Source: JAEUMY01 sp031394355
Lineage (GTDB): Bacteria > Pseudomonadota > Gammaproteobacteria > Burkholderiales > Usitatibacteraceae
Length of the DNA stretch: 64,000 nucleotides
Direction of reading: 5' to 3'
NCBI GenBank assembly: GCA_031394355.1
Contig: JANNSU010000059.1
Coordinates: 186,001 to 250,000 of the forward strand
The position numbers and the translations under genes are program-made. The notes below the pieces were generated by a model. That model was not told where the DNA came from and did no database searches. It saw only the letters and a program-made list of their open reading frames with translations. Below, in pieces: positions 50,106 through 58,600 of this stretch; position 1 is the first letter of the stretch; every line of letters starts with the position of its first letter.

Positions 50106-51031
50106 AAAAGGACTTTGGAAAAGTTGCTGTGCTCATGGGCGGTCCCAGTGCCGAGCGGGAAGTCTCGCTCATGTCCGGGACGGGCATCGTGAAGGCGCTG
50201 AAGGAGCGTGGCGTGGATGCGCACGCATTCGATCCCTCCGAGCGGGACATCTTCGATCTGAAGCGCGAAGGTTTTGCACGCGTGTTCGTCGCGCTGCACG
50301 GGCGCTTCGGTGAGGACGGTACGGTGCAGGGCGCGCTGGAGGTGATGAAGCTGCCTTACACCGGCTCGGGTGTGATGGCGAGCGCGCTGGCGATGGACAA
50401 GTGGCGTACCAAGATGATCTGGCAGAGTGCGGGCATTCCCACGCCACAATATCGATTGCTGAACGGCAGCAGCGATTGGCACCAGACGACGCAGGATCTT
50501 GGCCTGCCACTCATCGTGAAGCCGGGCCGCGAAGGTTCCACCATTGGTCTTTCGAAAGTGACCACCACGGTTCAGCTTGGTGCCGCCTATGAGCTCGCCG
50601 CAAAGTTTGATCCGCAGGTCATCGCGGAGGAATTCGTCCCGGGACAGGAGCTGACGGTGTCGGTGCTGGGCGAGCGCGCGTTGCCGATCGTGCGCATCGA
50701 AGCCCCCGAGGGTAATTACGACTACCAGAACAAATACTTCACCGACGACACGAGATACCACTGCCCGTCCGGCATTGATGCGGCCATCGAGACGCGTATC
50801 CAGGCTGACACCATGAAGGCGTTCCGCCTCCTCGGCTGTCGTGGCTGGGGTCGTGCCGACGTGATGTTGCGCGCCGATGGCAGCTATTCGTTCCTTGAGC
50901 TGAATACATCACCCGGCATGACCGGCCACAGTCTCGTGCCCATCGCCGCGCGGGCAGACGGCATCGAGTACCCGGACCTGTGCGTGGAAATCCTCGCCAT
51001 GGCCACCACTGACACGGAGGCACGGGCTTGA
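50102..51031 (+). CDS. ddlB: D-alanine:D-alanine ligase
   Basis: Makes the D-Ala-D-Ala used by MurF. Seen: 309 residues with KVAVLMGGPSAEREVSLMSGTGI, ARVFVALHGRFGEDGTVQGALEVMKLPYTGSGVMASALAMDK, LPLIVKPGREGSTIGLSKV, GWGRADVMLRADGSYSFLELNTSPGMTGHSLVP, as in short DdlB. It overlaps murB (ATGA) and ftsQ (TTGA). Confidence 0.97.
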   Translation: MKKDFGKVAVLMGGPSAEREVSLMSGTGIVKALKERGVDAHAFDPSERDIFDLKREGFARVFVALHGRFGEDGTVQGALEVMKLPYTGSGVMASALAMDKWRTKMIWQSAGIPTPQYRLLNGSSDWHQTTQDLGLPLIVKPGREGSTIGLSKVTTTVQLGAAYELAAKFDPQVIAEEFVPGQELTVSVLGERALPIVRIEAPEGNYDYQNKYFTDDTRYHCPSGIDAAIETRIQADTMKAFRLLGCRGWGRADVMLRADGSYSFLELNTSPGMTGHSLVPIAARADGIEYPDLCVEILAMATTDTEARA

Positions 51032-51876
51032 TAATCTGGACGCCGAGGCAGAATCCGAAACGCGCATCGGGCAAGCGAAGCAGCAAGCCCGAGCAGCGCG
51101 GCCCCATGGCGACCCGTCGCAGCGGCGCCCCGACTGTGCCCGATGCGCACACAGGCATCGCTCAGATGCTGCCTGCTGTGCTTGGCATTCTGATCGGACT
51201 GTCGCTCATCGGCGGCGTGTGGATCGGGCTCAGGCACTTGCCACGCCTTCCCGTCAGCGAGCTGGTGGTGATGGGCTCGCTGGAACGCGTGGATACCGAG
51301 GCGATCCGCGTGAATGCAATGCCGGCGGATGCGGATGTACTGACGCTGGATCTCGGCGCTGTCCGAGAACGCGTCAAGGCGCTGTCCTGGGTGCGTGACG
51401 TCGAGGTGCGGCGCAGCCCGCCAGGTCGGGTTGAGCTGGTCATCGAAGAACACAAGCCGCTTGCCATCTGGCAGGAGCAGGACCGTACGCAGCTGGTCAG
51501 CACGCGCAGCGAAGTGTTCACGGCCGACCACGATCTCACGCTGCCGGTGCTGGCTGGTCCCCCGGGTACGGCACCCGCAGTGGTTGCAGAGGCGGGGCGC
51601 ATTGCCATGGTGCTGGGTGAGGTGCCAGCCGAGGTGCGGCTCTCTGATCGTCGAGCTTGGTCCGTCCGGCTGACAGACGGTACCCGTATCGAGCTGGGCC
51701 GGGAAGAAACGCTGGCGCGGCTGGAGCGATTTGCCCGGGTGCGCAGCGAGGTGGCAATGCTGAAGCAGGCTGGACTGCGCGTTGATTTGCGTTACCCCTC
51801 CGGGCTTGCCATCAAGAAAACGCCGGAAATTCTGCAGTACGAGACAGAGCAAGTCAGCAGAAAGAAGAAAGCATGA
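51028..51876 (+). CDS. ftsQ: Cell division protein FtsQ
   Basis: Bitopic divisome protein of 282 residues. Seen: a long basic cytoplasmic tail (RQNPKRASGKRSSKPEQR), one helix (about residues 47-68), a POTRA domain (LPVSELVVMGSLERVDTEAIRVNA...DLGAVRERVKALSWVRDVEVRRSPPGRVELVIEEHKPLAIW) and a C-terminal FtsQ/DivIB domain. A TTG start overlaps the ddlB stop; the stop overlaps ftsA (ATGA). Confidence 0.94.
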   Translation: MIIWTPRQNPKRASGKRSSKPEQRGPMATRRSGAPTVPDAHTGIAQMLPAVLGILIGLSLIGGVWIGLRHLPRLPVSELVVMGSLERVDTEAIRVNAMPADADVLTLDLGAVRERVKALSWVRDVEVRRSPPGRVELVIEEHKPLAIWQEQDRTQLVSTRSEVFTADHDLTLPVLAGPPGTAPAVVAEAGRIAMVLGEVPAEVRLSDRRAWSVRLTDGTRIELGREETLARLERFARVRSEVAMLKQAGLRVDLRYPSGLAIKKTPEILQYETEQVSRKKKA

Positions 51877-53111
51877 ACAAGCCGCGCGAAACCAAGAGCC
51901 TGCTCGTTGCCCTCGACATAGGCACGTCCAAGATCATAGCCATCGTGGCGGAGGTCACGCCGGATGGTGCGCTGGAAGTGATCGGCATGGGCAGTCACCC
52001 GTCCAAGGGCCTGAAGAAGGGCGTTGTGGTCAACATCGAGGCCACGGTCAATGGCATCCAGCGCGCGCTGGAGGAGGCTGAGCTGATGGCGGACGTGAAG
52101 ATTCGCGATGTCATCACCGGCATCGCGGGCTCTCACATCAAGAGCTTCAACTCGCATGGCATGGTGGCCATCAAGGACAAGGAAGTCTCGCAGTTCGATG
52201 TGGACCGCGTGATCGAGACCGCACGTGCCGTGAACATCCCGATGGATCAGCAGATCCTGCATATCCTCACGCAGGAATTCATCATCGACGGCCAGGAAGA
52301 TGTGCGCGAGCCGGTGGGGATGAGTGGCGTGCGTCTTGAGGTAAAGGTGCACATCGTCACGGGTGCGGTGTCGGCTGCGCAGAACATCATGAAGTGCGTA
52401 CGCCGCTGCGGCCTTGAGCCGCGCGATCTGGTGCTGCAGCCCCTTGCTTCGGCTCTGGCCGTTTTGTCTCAGGACGAAAAGGATCTCGGTGTGTGTCTGG
52501 TCGATATCGGCGGCGGCACGACGGACATCGCGGTGTTTACCGGCGGCGCGATTCGCCACACGGCGGTGATTCCCATCGCAGGTGATCAGATCACCAACGA
52601 CATCGCGATGGCTTTACGCACGCCCACAAAGGACGCGGAGGATATCAAGATCGCGCATGGTTGCGCGCTGCGTCAGCTGGCGAGTGTCCACGATGTGATC
52701 GAGGTACCGGGCGTGGGCGACCGCGAGCCGCGGCAACTCTCCCGCCAGACCCTGGCGGAAGTCATCGAGCCTCGCGTGGAGGAGCTCTACTCGCTCATCC
52801 AGCGCGAGCTGCGCCAAAGCGGATTCGAGGAGCTGATGTCATCCGGCGTGGTGCTGACGGGCGGGAGCTCATCTTTGGCCGGCATGGTCGAGTTGGGCGA
52901 GGAGGTGTTCCACATGCCCGTCCGGCTCGGCGTGCCGAACTACACCGGCGGGCTGTCCGAGGTGGTGAGAAATCCGCGCTTCTCTACCGGGGTGGGATTG
53001 CTCATTTCCGGATTGGAGCAGATGAAGCGTGACCAGCATGTGCGCATGCAGGTGGGAAACGTGAATCACCTTTTCGAGCGGATGAAGAAGTGGTTCACAG
53101 GGAATTTTTGA
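51873..53111 (+). CDS. ftsA: Cell division protein FtsA
   Basis: Actin-like ATPase that tethers FtsZ to the membrane. Seen: 412 residues; LLVALDIGTSKIIAIVAEV, the 1C domain HILTQEFIIDGQEDVREPVGMSGVRLEVKVHIVTGA, LVDIGGGTTDIAVFTGGAI, VVLTGGSSSLAGMVELGEEVF and an amphipathic C-terminal helix (FERMKKWFTGNF) for membrane binding. It is followed by 166 bp holding an inverted repeat before ftsZ, the only large gap in the cluster. Confidence 0.97.
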   Translation: MNKPRETKSLLVALDIGTSKIIAIVAEVTPDGALEVIGMGSHPSKGLKKGVVVNIEATVNGIQRALEEAELMADVKIRDVITGIAGSHIKSFNSHGMVAIKDKEVSQFDVDRVIETARAVNIPMDQQILHILTQEFIIDGQEDVREPVGMSGVRLEVKVHIVTGAVSAAQNIMKCVRRCGLEPRDLVLQPLASALAVLSQDEKDLGVCLVDIGGGTTDIAVFTGGAIRHTAVIPIAGDQITNDIAMALRTPTKDAEDIKIAHGCALRQLASVHDVIEVPGVGDREPRQLSRQTLAEVIEPRVEELYSLIQRELRQSGFEELMSSGVVLTGGSSSLAGMVELGEEVFHMPVRLGVPNYTGGLSEVVRNPRFSTGVGLLISGLEQMKRDQHVRMQVGNVNHLFERMKKWFTGNF

Positions 53112-53118
53112 GAGGCGC

Positions 53119-53229
53119 AATGGGCGATGGGCAATGGGTGATGCGGAATCGGCAATGAGTGATGTGTGAGCTGGCGAATATTCGCAACGCCCGCACAACT
53201 CGCTCACCCATTGCCCATCACCCATCACC
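53119..53229. repeat. Intergenic inverted repeat, ATGGGCAATGGGTGATG family, with a palindrome in the loop
   Basis: Left arm 53121-53142 pairs with right arm 53205-53226 at about 20 of 21-22 positions. Units resemble GATGGGCAATGGGTGATG. The exact palindrome at 53174-53185 lies in the loop about 6 nt from the dyad centre. It separates ftsA and ftsZ and could shape ftsZ mRNA levels by processing or partial termination. Confidence 0.8.
53174..53185. repeat. Iterated palindrome, copy 23 (intergenic)
   Basis: Exact; in the loop of the ftsA-ftsZ inverted repeat. Confidence 0.9.
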
Positions 53230-53277
53230 ATTCACGAGTTCGTAGCAGAAGTACTTACCAAGCAGAGGAGAAATACC

Positions 53278-54459
53278 ATGATCGAGTTAGTGGAATCACA
53301 ACAACCTGAAGCCGTGATCAAGGTGATCGGCGTGGGGGGCTGCGGGGGCAACGCAGTCGACCACATGATCATGAACGGTGTGCAGGGCGTGGAGTTCATC
53401 GCGATGAACACCGATGCCCAGGCATTGAAACGCAGCCAGGCGCGGACCCAGCTTCAACTGGGAACCGGCACCACAAAGGGACTCGGTGCTGGCGCCAATC
53501 CCGATGTGGGTCGCATGGCCGCCATCGAGGACCGCGAGCGCATTCTGGAGTTGTTGGAGGGCGCTGACATGCTCTTCATCACTGCGGGCATGGGTGGCGG
53601 CACGGGTACGGGTGCCGCGCCGATCGTGGCCGAGATTGCCCGCGAGTTGGGCATCCTCACGGTGGCGGTTGTCACCAAGCCGTTCGCGTTCGAGGGCAAG
53701 CGTCAGCGCGTGGCGGAAGCCGGCATCGAAGCCCTGAAGCAGCATGTCGATTCGCTCATCATCATCCCCAACGACCGGCTCATGGAAGTGCTGGGTGACG
53801 ACGTGAGTTACGAGGATGCATTCCGTGCCTCCAACGACGTTCTCAATGGCGCGGTTGCGGGCATTGCCGAGGTCATCAATTGTCCCGGTCAGGTGAACGT
53901 GGACTTCGCCGACGTGCGCACGGTGATGACGGAAAACGGCGTGGCGATGATGGGTTCGGCCATGGCCTCCGGTCCGGATCGTGCCCAGGTTGCGGCAGAG
54001 CGTGCCGTGGCCAGCCCGTTGCTCGAAGACGTGAACCTCACGGGCGCCCGCGGCGTGCTGGTGAACATCACGGCGAGTTCAAGCCTCAAGTTGAAGGAAG
54101 TGCACGAGGTCATGAACACCATCCGCAGTTTCACCGCAGAAGATGCCACCGTGATTTACGGCAACGTCATCGACGACTCGATCGCCGATCAGTTGCGTGT
54201 GACAATTGTGGCCACCGGGCTCGGTGGTGCAGCAGCACAGCGGCAGCCGAAGATGGTGTATTCGGCACCTGTCATGGCCCGTACCGGCACAGACGATGCG
54301 ATGGGCATGGGCTCACAGGCGGGTGCGCAAGTGAACTACAGCGAGCTGGATACACCTGCTGTCACTCGCCGTCGACGCGATGCCACTGTCAATGCCATGC
54401 AGCAGTCCGGCGTGGAGATGTATGACATCCCGGCGTTTCTGAGAAAGCAGGCGGATTAA
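53278..54459 (+). CDS. ftsZ: Cell division protein FtsZ
   Basis: Tubulin-like GTPase that forms the Z-ring. Seen: 393 residues; IKVIGVGGCGGNAVDHMI, the signature LFITAGMGGGTGTGAAPIVAEIA near residue 107, NDRLMEVLGDDVSYEDAFRASNDVL, and the conserved C-terminal peptide MYDIPAFLRKQAD that binds FtsA/ZipA. A GAGGAG ribosome site lies 7 nt upstream. No gene of the cluster follows on the same strand. Confidence 0.98.
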   Translation: MIELVESQQPEAVIKVIGVGGCGGNAVDHMIMNGVQGVEFIAMNTDAQALKRSQARTQLQLGTGTTKGLGAGANPDVGRMAAIEDRERILELLEGADMLFITAGMGGGTGTGAAPIVAEIARELGILTVAVVTKPFAFEGKRQRVAEAGIEALKQHVDSLIIIPNDRLMEVLGDDVSYEDAFRASNDVLNGAVAGIAEVINCPGQVNVDFADVRTVMTENGVAMMGSAMASGPDRAQVAAERAVASPLLEDVNLTGARGVLVNITASSSLKLKEVHEVMNTIRSFTAEDATVIYGNVIDDSIADQLRVTIVATGLGGAAAQRQPKMVYSAPVMARTGTDDAMGMGSQAGAQVNYSELDTPAVTRRRRDATVNAMQQSGVEMYDIPAFLRKQAD

Positions 54460-54584
54460 GCTGCAAGGCGTGAGAGCTGGTTGTACTTCGCCGGGACATT
54501 GAGCGCGTCGTTCCGGTTGCCAGTCTGCTTTACATGTTGCGTGAACTAGGCAAGGCTTGCCCCGCCTTGTCCGATGAATGAGCC

Positions 54585-54611
54585 CCCGGCGCGACTCCTC
54601 TGCGCGCCGGG
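54585..54611. terminator. GC-rich hairpin downstream of ftsZ (possible terminator)
   Basis: Arms CCCGGCGCG and CGCGCCGGG with a 9-nt loop between the convergent ftsZ and SpoIIE-type genes. There is no T-tract, so intrinsic termination is uncertain. Nothing else is seen in the 54460-54691 gap. Confidence 0.35.
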
Positions 54612-54691
54612 TGGCTTCGCACCCGCTGATGAGTCGGCGTCGCGCACACGAACTACCACAGTGCAAATCTGGCACTGCGTGGTTGCAGGGT

Positions 54692-56419
54692 TCACAACCT
54701 GCGTACGGCGAGCATTGTGCAGTCATCTGTGAGGTCCTGGCTGCCCGAGAAGGTGGCGACGGCCTCCCGAAACTGAGTCAACAGAACAGCCAGTGAGCCG
54801 TCGAGCGGTCGCGCCAGATGTGCAATGCATCGTGTCTCATCAAACGCATTTCCGGCGGGGTCTTCCGCCTCCGTCAATCCGTCCGTGTAGCAGAACAGCG
54901 TGTCTCCTGGGCGCAACTGGATTTCCATGCTGCCAAAACGCACGGCCGGGAATGCTCCCACCAGCGGACCGCGCGGAATGTCGAGGCGCACAGCCTGCAG
55001 CCCGTCATGCAACAGCGGTGGGCAGTGTCCGGCATTGGCGTAGTGCAAGCGCCCCGATGTCATGTCGAGAAAAGCGCAAAACAGGGTTGCATACATCTCG
55101 GTATCGTTGCCTTCGCAGAGGCGGTCGTTCAACACCGCCAGCAGCTTGTCCGGCTCCGGAAAGTCGAGAGCGACAATTCGAACAAGCCCGATGATGCGGG
55201 CCATCAGGATTGCAGCGGCGATGCCGTGCCCTGATACATCGCCGATGCAGATGAACAAGCGATCTTCCTCGACAAAGAAGGCATCAAAGAAGTCTCCTCC
55301 GACCTTGGATGCTGGTTCCATGAATCCGCAGACCTCCACATCCTCCCGATGCGGAAAGATCGGCCGTTGCAGGGGAACCATGCTGATCTGCAGGTCATGC
55401 GCGACCGTGAGCTCCTTGCGCAGGTGGGCCAGTTCCAGCTGCTCGCGCAAGGATTGCAGAGCCATGTCATTGGTCCGACGCATCCGCTCGGTCAATGACA
55501 CGAGGAGGTTCCTTGCGACGCCCGGCAGAATCATGACCCGCTGCCAGAAGTCATCTTGAGTCAGCTTGAGCACCCGGCAATCCGAGTGCGCCACGACTGA
55601 CGCGGACACGCGCTTGCCGTCGATGGCTGACATTTCACCAATGCACTCTCCTGGGTGAAGGATGATGCAGGCTCCTGTCGCCCCATCTTGCGCCAGCCGT
55701 GCGGTGAGCTGTCCCGACAGCAGGACGAAAACGCTGTGATTGACCTCTCCCGCATGCAGCAGCTCATCGCCCGCAGACAGCGGCAGCACCAGGCAGTCGC
55801 CGATTGCTTGGAGCAGATTGTCTTCACTGACATCGCGAAAGAGAGGCACCCAATTCAGGGGAGCTTTGCGCCGCTCGACTCTGGCGGTTCTACTCGACTC
55901 ATGGGAGGACCCCTCCAGTCGTTCGTCGCGACGCCTGAACGCTACCGGCGCACCATCACGGGCGGCAGATGAGTCCGCCTGCACCGAAAATTTGAGGAAG
56001 TTGCGTTGGTTCTGATAGTGATAGTCAAGCTTGTCTGCGTAGTTCTGCATCATCAACACGCCCAGTCCGCCTGGCCGGGCATCGTCCAGATTTGAAGGCT
56101 GTTGACGCGCACTAAAGGCGACTGGATCGAAGGGAGGTCCCGGATCGTCGATCTGCAGGTGGGCCCAGCGCCTGTCGCCATCGTTGGCTGACTCGATGAG
56201 CAGGTTTACCTGCGCATCAGGTGGAAGCGCCGCATGTGTGGCAAGGTTTGCGAGGGCTTCGTTGAGACATACATCCAGCTTGTGGGCGGCTTCGGCGGAC
56301 ACGGCGTGGCGTTCGCACCAGTCAGCCACCCATTGGGAGGCCGTCAGAATTTCTTCTGTTCTAGCGTGGACCGCGAGGACCTCCGGCGCCAAACCAACAG
56401 CCTTTTCAGGCGGATTCAC
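54692..56419 (-). CDS. Three-domain regulator: HATPase + cyclic-nucleotide-binding + SpoIIE/PP2C phosphatase
   Basis: A 575-residue signalling protein. Seen: an N-terminal RsbW-like ATPase (about 1-145: HKLDVCLNEALANLATHAALPPD with the N box, QIDDPGPPFDPV, RPGGLGVLMMQNYADKLDYH), a CAP-family cyclic-nucleotide-binding domain (about 190-310: LVLPLSAGDELLHAGEVNHSVFVLLSGQLTARL...ILHPGECIGEMSAIDGKRVSASVVAHSDCRVLKL), and a C-terminal SpoIIE phosphatase (about 350-575: FMEPASKVGGDFFDAFFVEEDRLFICIGDVSGHGIAAAILMARI, LTDDCTMLAV). Kinase and phosphatase halves for one STAS partner are thus fused. It overlaps the STAS gene by 4 nt. The downstream target is unknown. Confidence 0.87.
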   Translation of the reverse strand: MNPPEKAVGLAPEVLAVHARTEEILTASQWVADWCERHAVSAEAAHKLDVCLNEALANLATHAALPPDAQVNLLIESANDGDRRWAHLQIDDPGPPFDPVAFSARQQPSNLDDARPGGLGVLMMQNYADKLDYHYQNQRNFLKFSVQADSSAARDGAPVAFRRRDERLEGSSHESSRTARVERRKAPLNWVPLFRDVSEDNLLQAIGDCLVLPLSAGDELLHAGEVNHSVFVLLSGQLTARLAQDGATGACIILHPGECIGEMSAIDGKRVSASVVAHSDCRVLKLTQDDFWQRVMILPGVARNLLVSLTERMRRTNDMALQSLREQLELAHLRKELTVAHDLQISMVPLQRPIFPHREDVEVCGFMEPASKVGGDFFDAFFVEEDRLFICIGDVSGHGIAAAILMARIIGLVRIVALDFPEPDKLLAVLNDRLCEGNDTEMYATLFCAFLDMTSGRLHYANAGHCPPLLHDGLQAVRLDIPRGPLVGAFPAVRFGSMEIQLRPGDTLFCYTDGLTEAEDPAGNAFDETRCIAHLARPLDGSLAVLLTQFREAVATFSGSQDLTDDCTMLAVRRL

Positions 56420-56760
56420 TCCAGTGCTGCGCGTTTCGCTTCGCCGGCCTCGGTGAAAGTTGGTATGAGCGTATCGATTCCAGTCGACTGCAATGCCTTT
56501 TGCACGCTTTCGTTTACGCCGGTAAGTAAAATCATCTTGCCGCCGCGCATCTGCAATGCCTTGGCATTGGAAATGATTGAACGAATACCGATGGATGCGA
56601 GGAAGGTCACCGCAGACAGGTCCAAGACGACACTTCGCTTCGCGGATGCGGCCATAGCGCTGAATTGAGTCGCGATGGTGTCTGTGCCAGCTATGTCCAG
56701 CCTGCCAGTCAGGGTGATCTGGCGAAAACCATCCTGAACGTCCACGAATTCAATGCTCAT
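56416..56760 (-). CDS. STAS-domain anti-sigma-factor antagonist
   Basis: A 114-residue single STAS domain, the phosphorylatable switch of a partner-switching module. Seen: IEFVDVQDGFRQITLTGRLDIAGTDTIATQFSAMAASAKRSVVLDLSAVTFLASIGIRSIISNAKALQMRGGKMILLTG, with the usual D-L-S-x-V-x-F-[LM]-x-S-x-G motif; the phosphoacceptor should be the Ser in FLASIGIRS. The ATG at 56760 follows AGAGGA; the frame extends 29 codons further up without support. The stop overlaps the start of the kinase/phosphatase gene by 4 nt. Confidence 0.88.
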   Translation of the reverse strand: MSIEFVDVQDGFRQITLTGRLDIAGTDTIATQFSAMAASAKRSVVLDLSAVTFLASIGIRSIISNAKALQMRGGKMILLTGVNESVQKALQSTGIDTLIPTFTEAGEAKRAALE

Positions 56761-56988
56761 GGGATCCTCTTGCTTGTTGATGTTGTGGGGGGGGGTGTGA
56801 CGACGCGAGCAAGAATGACAGCAATGTTGAGCCTTTGCTACTGTCATATTTCAGTCGCCCCGGGCTCGTCCATCCACGAACCGGTGAACCGGGCTTGCAT
56901 TGCCACTGGACGGGTTAGGAGGAGGTTGTCGCCATGCTAAAATCTTTGTTGCATCAAATCAATTCCTTAATCTTGGTACAAGCCTGAA

Positions 56989-57903
56989 GTGATCCTGCAG
57001 CGCACCCTCAAGAATGTCGTCCGCGCCACTGGCGTCGGTGTTCACACCGGCACCAAGGTGGTCATGGTCCTGCGCCCGGCGCCGGCAGACACCGGCATTG
57101 TGTTTTGCCGAACCGACCTGCCCGGTAACCCTGAGGTTCGTGCCCATGCGCTCAATGTGAAGGACACGCAGTTGGCGACAGTCATTGAGGACAATGGCGC
57201 GCGCGTTTCCACCATCGAGCACTTGCTCTCCGCCTTTGCGGGCCTTGGCATAGACAACGCCTATGTGGACTTGTCTGCTGAAGAAGTGCCCATCATGGAT
57301 GGCAGTGCAGCACCCTTCGTGTTCCTGCTGCAGTCTGCCGGCCTGGTCGAACAGTCGAAATCCAAGCAATACATCCGCATCAAGAAGCCGGTCGAGATCG
57401 TGTCCGGCGACAAAGTGGCACGGCTGGTACCGCACGACGGTTTCAAGCTCACCTTTTCCATCGAGTTCAACCATCCTGTGTTTCAGGCCAGTGCATCGCA
57501 GGTGGAACTCGATTTTTCGAAGATCTCCTTTGTGAAGGAAGTATCCAGAGCCCGTACGTTCGGCTTCACGCACGAGGTGGAGATGTTGCGTGAACGTGGG
57601 CTGGGTCGGGGGGGCTCGCTGGAAAATGCCATCGTCATCGACGATTTCCGCGTACTCAACGCCGAAGGGCTGCGTTTTGATGATGAGTTTGTGAAGCACA
57701 AGGCGCTGGACGCTGTTGGCGATCTGTATACCCTGGGTCATCCGCTCATTGGGGCCTATATCGGTCACAAATCCGGCCATGCACTCAACAACCAGTTGGC
57801 GAGGGCGCTGCTTTCCGACCAGACCGCCTTCGAAATGGTGACCTTTGAAGCCCGCGATGACGTGCCCGAAGCATTCGCGAACTTGCGGCTGCGGGAAGCC
57901 TGA
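56989..57903 (+). CDS. lpxC: UDP-3-O-acyl-N-acetylglucosamine deacetylase LpxC
   Basis: Zinc enzyme, committed step of lipid A synthesis. Seen: 304 residues from a GTG start; LKNVVRATGVGVHTGTKVVMVLRPAPADTGIVFCR, the zinc His in VSTIEHLLSAFAGLGIDNAYVDLS, VPIMDGSAAPFVFLLQSAGL, FVKHKALDAVGDLYTLGHPLIGAYIGHKSGHALNNQL with the other catalytic His and Asp. Its position between the dcw cluster and secA is the standard one, here separated from ftsZ by the inserted SpoIIE/STAS pair. Confidence 0.97.
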   Translation: MILQRTLKNVVRATGVGVHTGTKVVMVLRPAPADTGIVFCRTDLPGNPEVRAHALNVKDTQLATVIEDNGARVSTIEHLLSAFAGLGIDNAYVDLSAEEVPIMDGSAAPFVFLLQSAGLVEQSKSKQYIRIKKPVEIVSGDKVARLVPHDGFKLTFSIEFNHPVFQASASQVELDFSKISFVKEVSRARTFGFTHEVEMLRERGLGRGGSLENAIVIDDFRVLNAEGLRFDDEFVKHKALDAVGDLYTLGHPLIGAYIGHKSGHALNNQLARALLSDQTAFEMVTFEARDDVPEAFANLRLREA

Positions 57904-57915
57904 GCCTGGCCGGCC

Positions 57916-58104
57916 ATGCTGATCGGCCTTCGGATTGTCCTGCTTCTGGGCGTGATCGCGGTTCTTGCCCCTCTGATCGGCTACTTTGTCACGCGGAACC
58001 CAGCTTTCTACCGCTTCGCCATGAAGTCAGCCAAGATTACCCTGGCCTTGCTCGCCGCGATCGGCCTCATCTACCTGATGGAACGACTCATCCTGGTTTT
58101 GTAG
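57916..58104 (+). CDS. Small two-helix membrane protein
   Basis: A 62-residue hydrophobic protein, MLIGLRIVLLLGVIAVLAPLIGY then FVTRNPAFYRFAMKSAKITLALLAAIGLIYLMERLILVL: two membrane helices joined by a short basic loop. It starts 12 nt after lpxC and its tail overlaps the convergent dciA gene by 17 nt. Short membrane proteins in this place are common in betaproteobacteria, which supports the call; no function is known. Confidence 0.65.
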   Translation: MLIGLRIVLLLGVIAVLAPLIGYFVTRNPAFYRFAMKSAKITLALLAAIGLIYLMERLILVL

Positions 58105-58582
58105 ACTTTCGGCTGCGCCGCCGCCGGATACGATCGACCGTTTCCTTCAGGGGTGAGTCCGCCAATCCTGCCGATAGCTTGTCCAGGACAGCTGCTGGCA
58201 TGGGTTCCCGGGCAGGCAGGCGCGACACAGGGCGCTCATCGGGCGCAACCCAGCCTGGTTGCATTTCTATTCTGATTTCTGTAACCTCTTGTTCCTGCTT
58301 TTGAATTTGCTTCAAGAGTGGTGGCGCAAGTTGCTTCAAACGTGTTGCCACCGCCGCACTGGCAGTTCCTACAACAAGGGTAGATCCCACTAAAGCCGAA
58401 ATTCGGCTGGCTCGCGCGAAGGATTCGCGCAGGGGCAAGTCTTCGACCAGCACCACGGTCAGGGCGTCTAGATAAACGATTTGCAATGCATTGAGGTGCC
58501 GCGCTTGCTTGAGCAGCGGCCTCAGGGCGTCGTTCTCGCCGAGAAGCGTTCCCAGCGAATGTGTGCCACGGGGCGTTTTCAA
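58088..58582 (-). CDS. dciA: DciA-type (DUF721) helicase-loader protein
   Basis: A 164-residue protein with a DUF721 domain (LGTLLGENDALRPLLKQARHLNALQIVYLDAL...FARASRISALVGSTLVVGTASAAVATRLKQLAPPLLKQI...VTEIRIEMQPGW). DUF721/DciA proteins help load the replicative helicase DnaB in bacteria lacking DnaC. The C-terminal tail is basic (DRIRRRRSRKSTKPG). It is leftward, between the small membrane protein and the M23 peptidase, as in other betaproteobacteria. Confidence 0.82.
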   Translation of the reverse strand: MKTPRGTHSLGTLLGENDALRPLLKQARHLNALQIVYLDALTVVLVEDLPLRESFARASRISALVGSTLVVGTASAAVATRLKQLAPPLLKQIQKQEQEVTEIRIEMQPGWVAPDERPVSRLPAREPMPAAVLDKLSAGLADSPLKETVDRIRRRRSRKSTKPG

Positions 58583-58600
58583 GGACTGGAGGAGTGCTTA

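Noticed and set aside
56787..56795. Run of nine G residues upstream of the STAS gene as a phase-variable tract
   Set aside because: It lies outside coding sequence and no promoter is placed around it that a length change would switch; one sequence cannot show variation.
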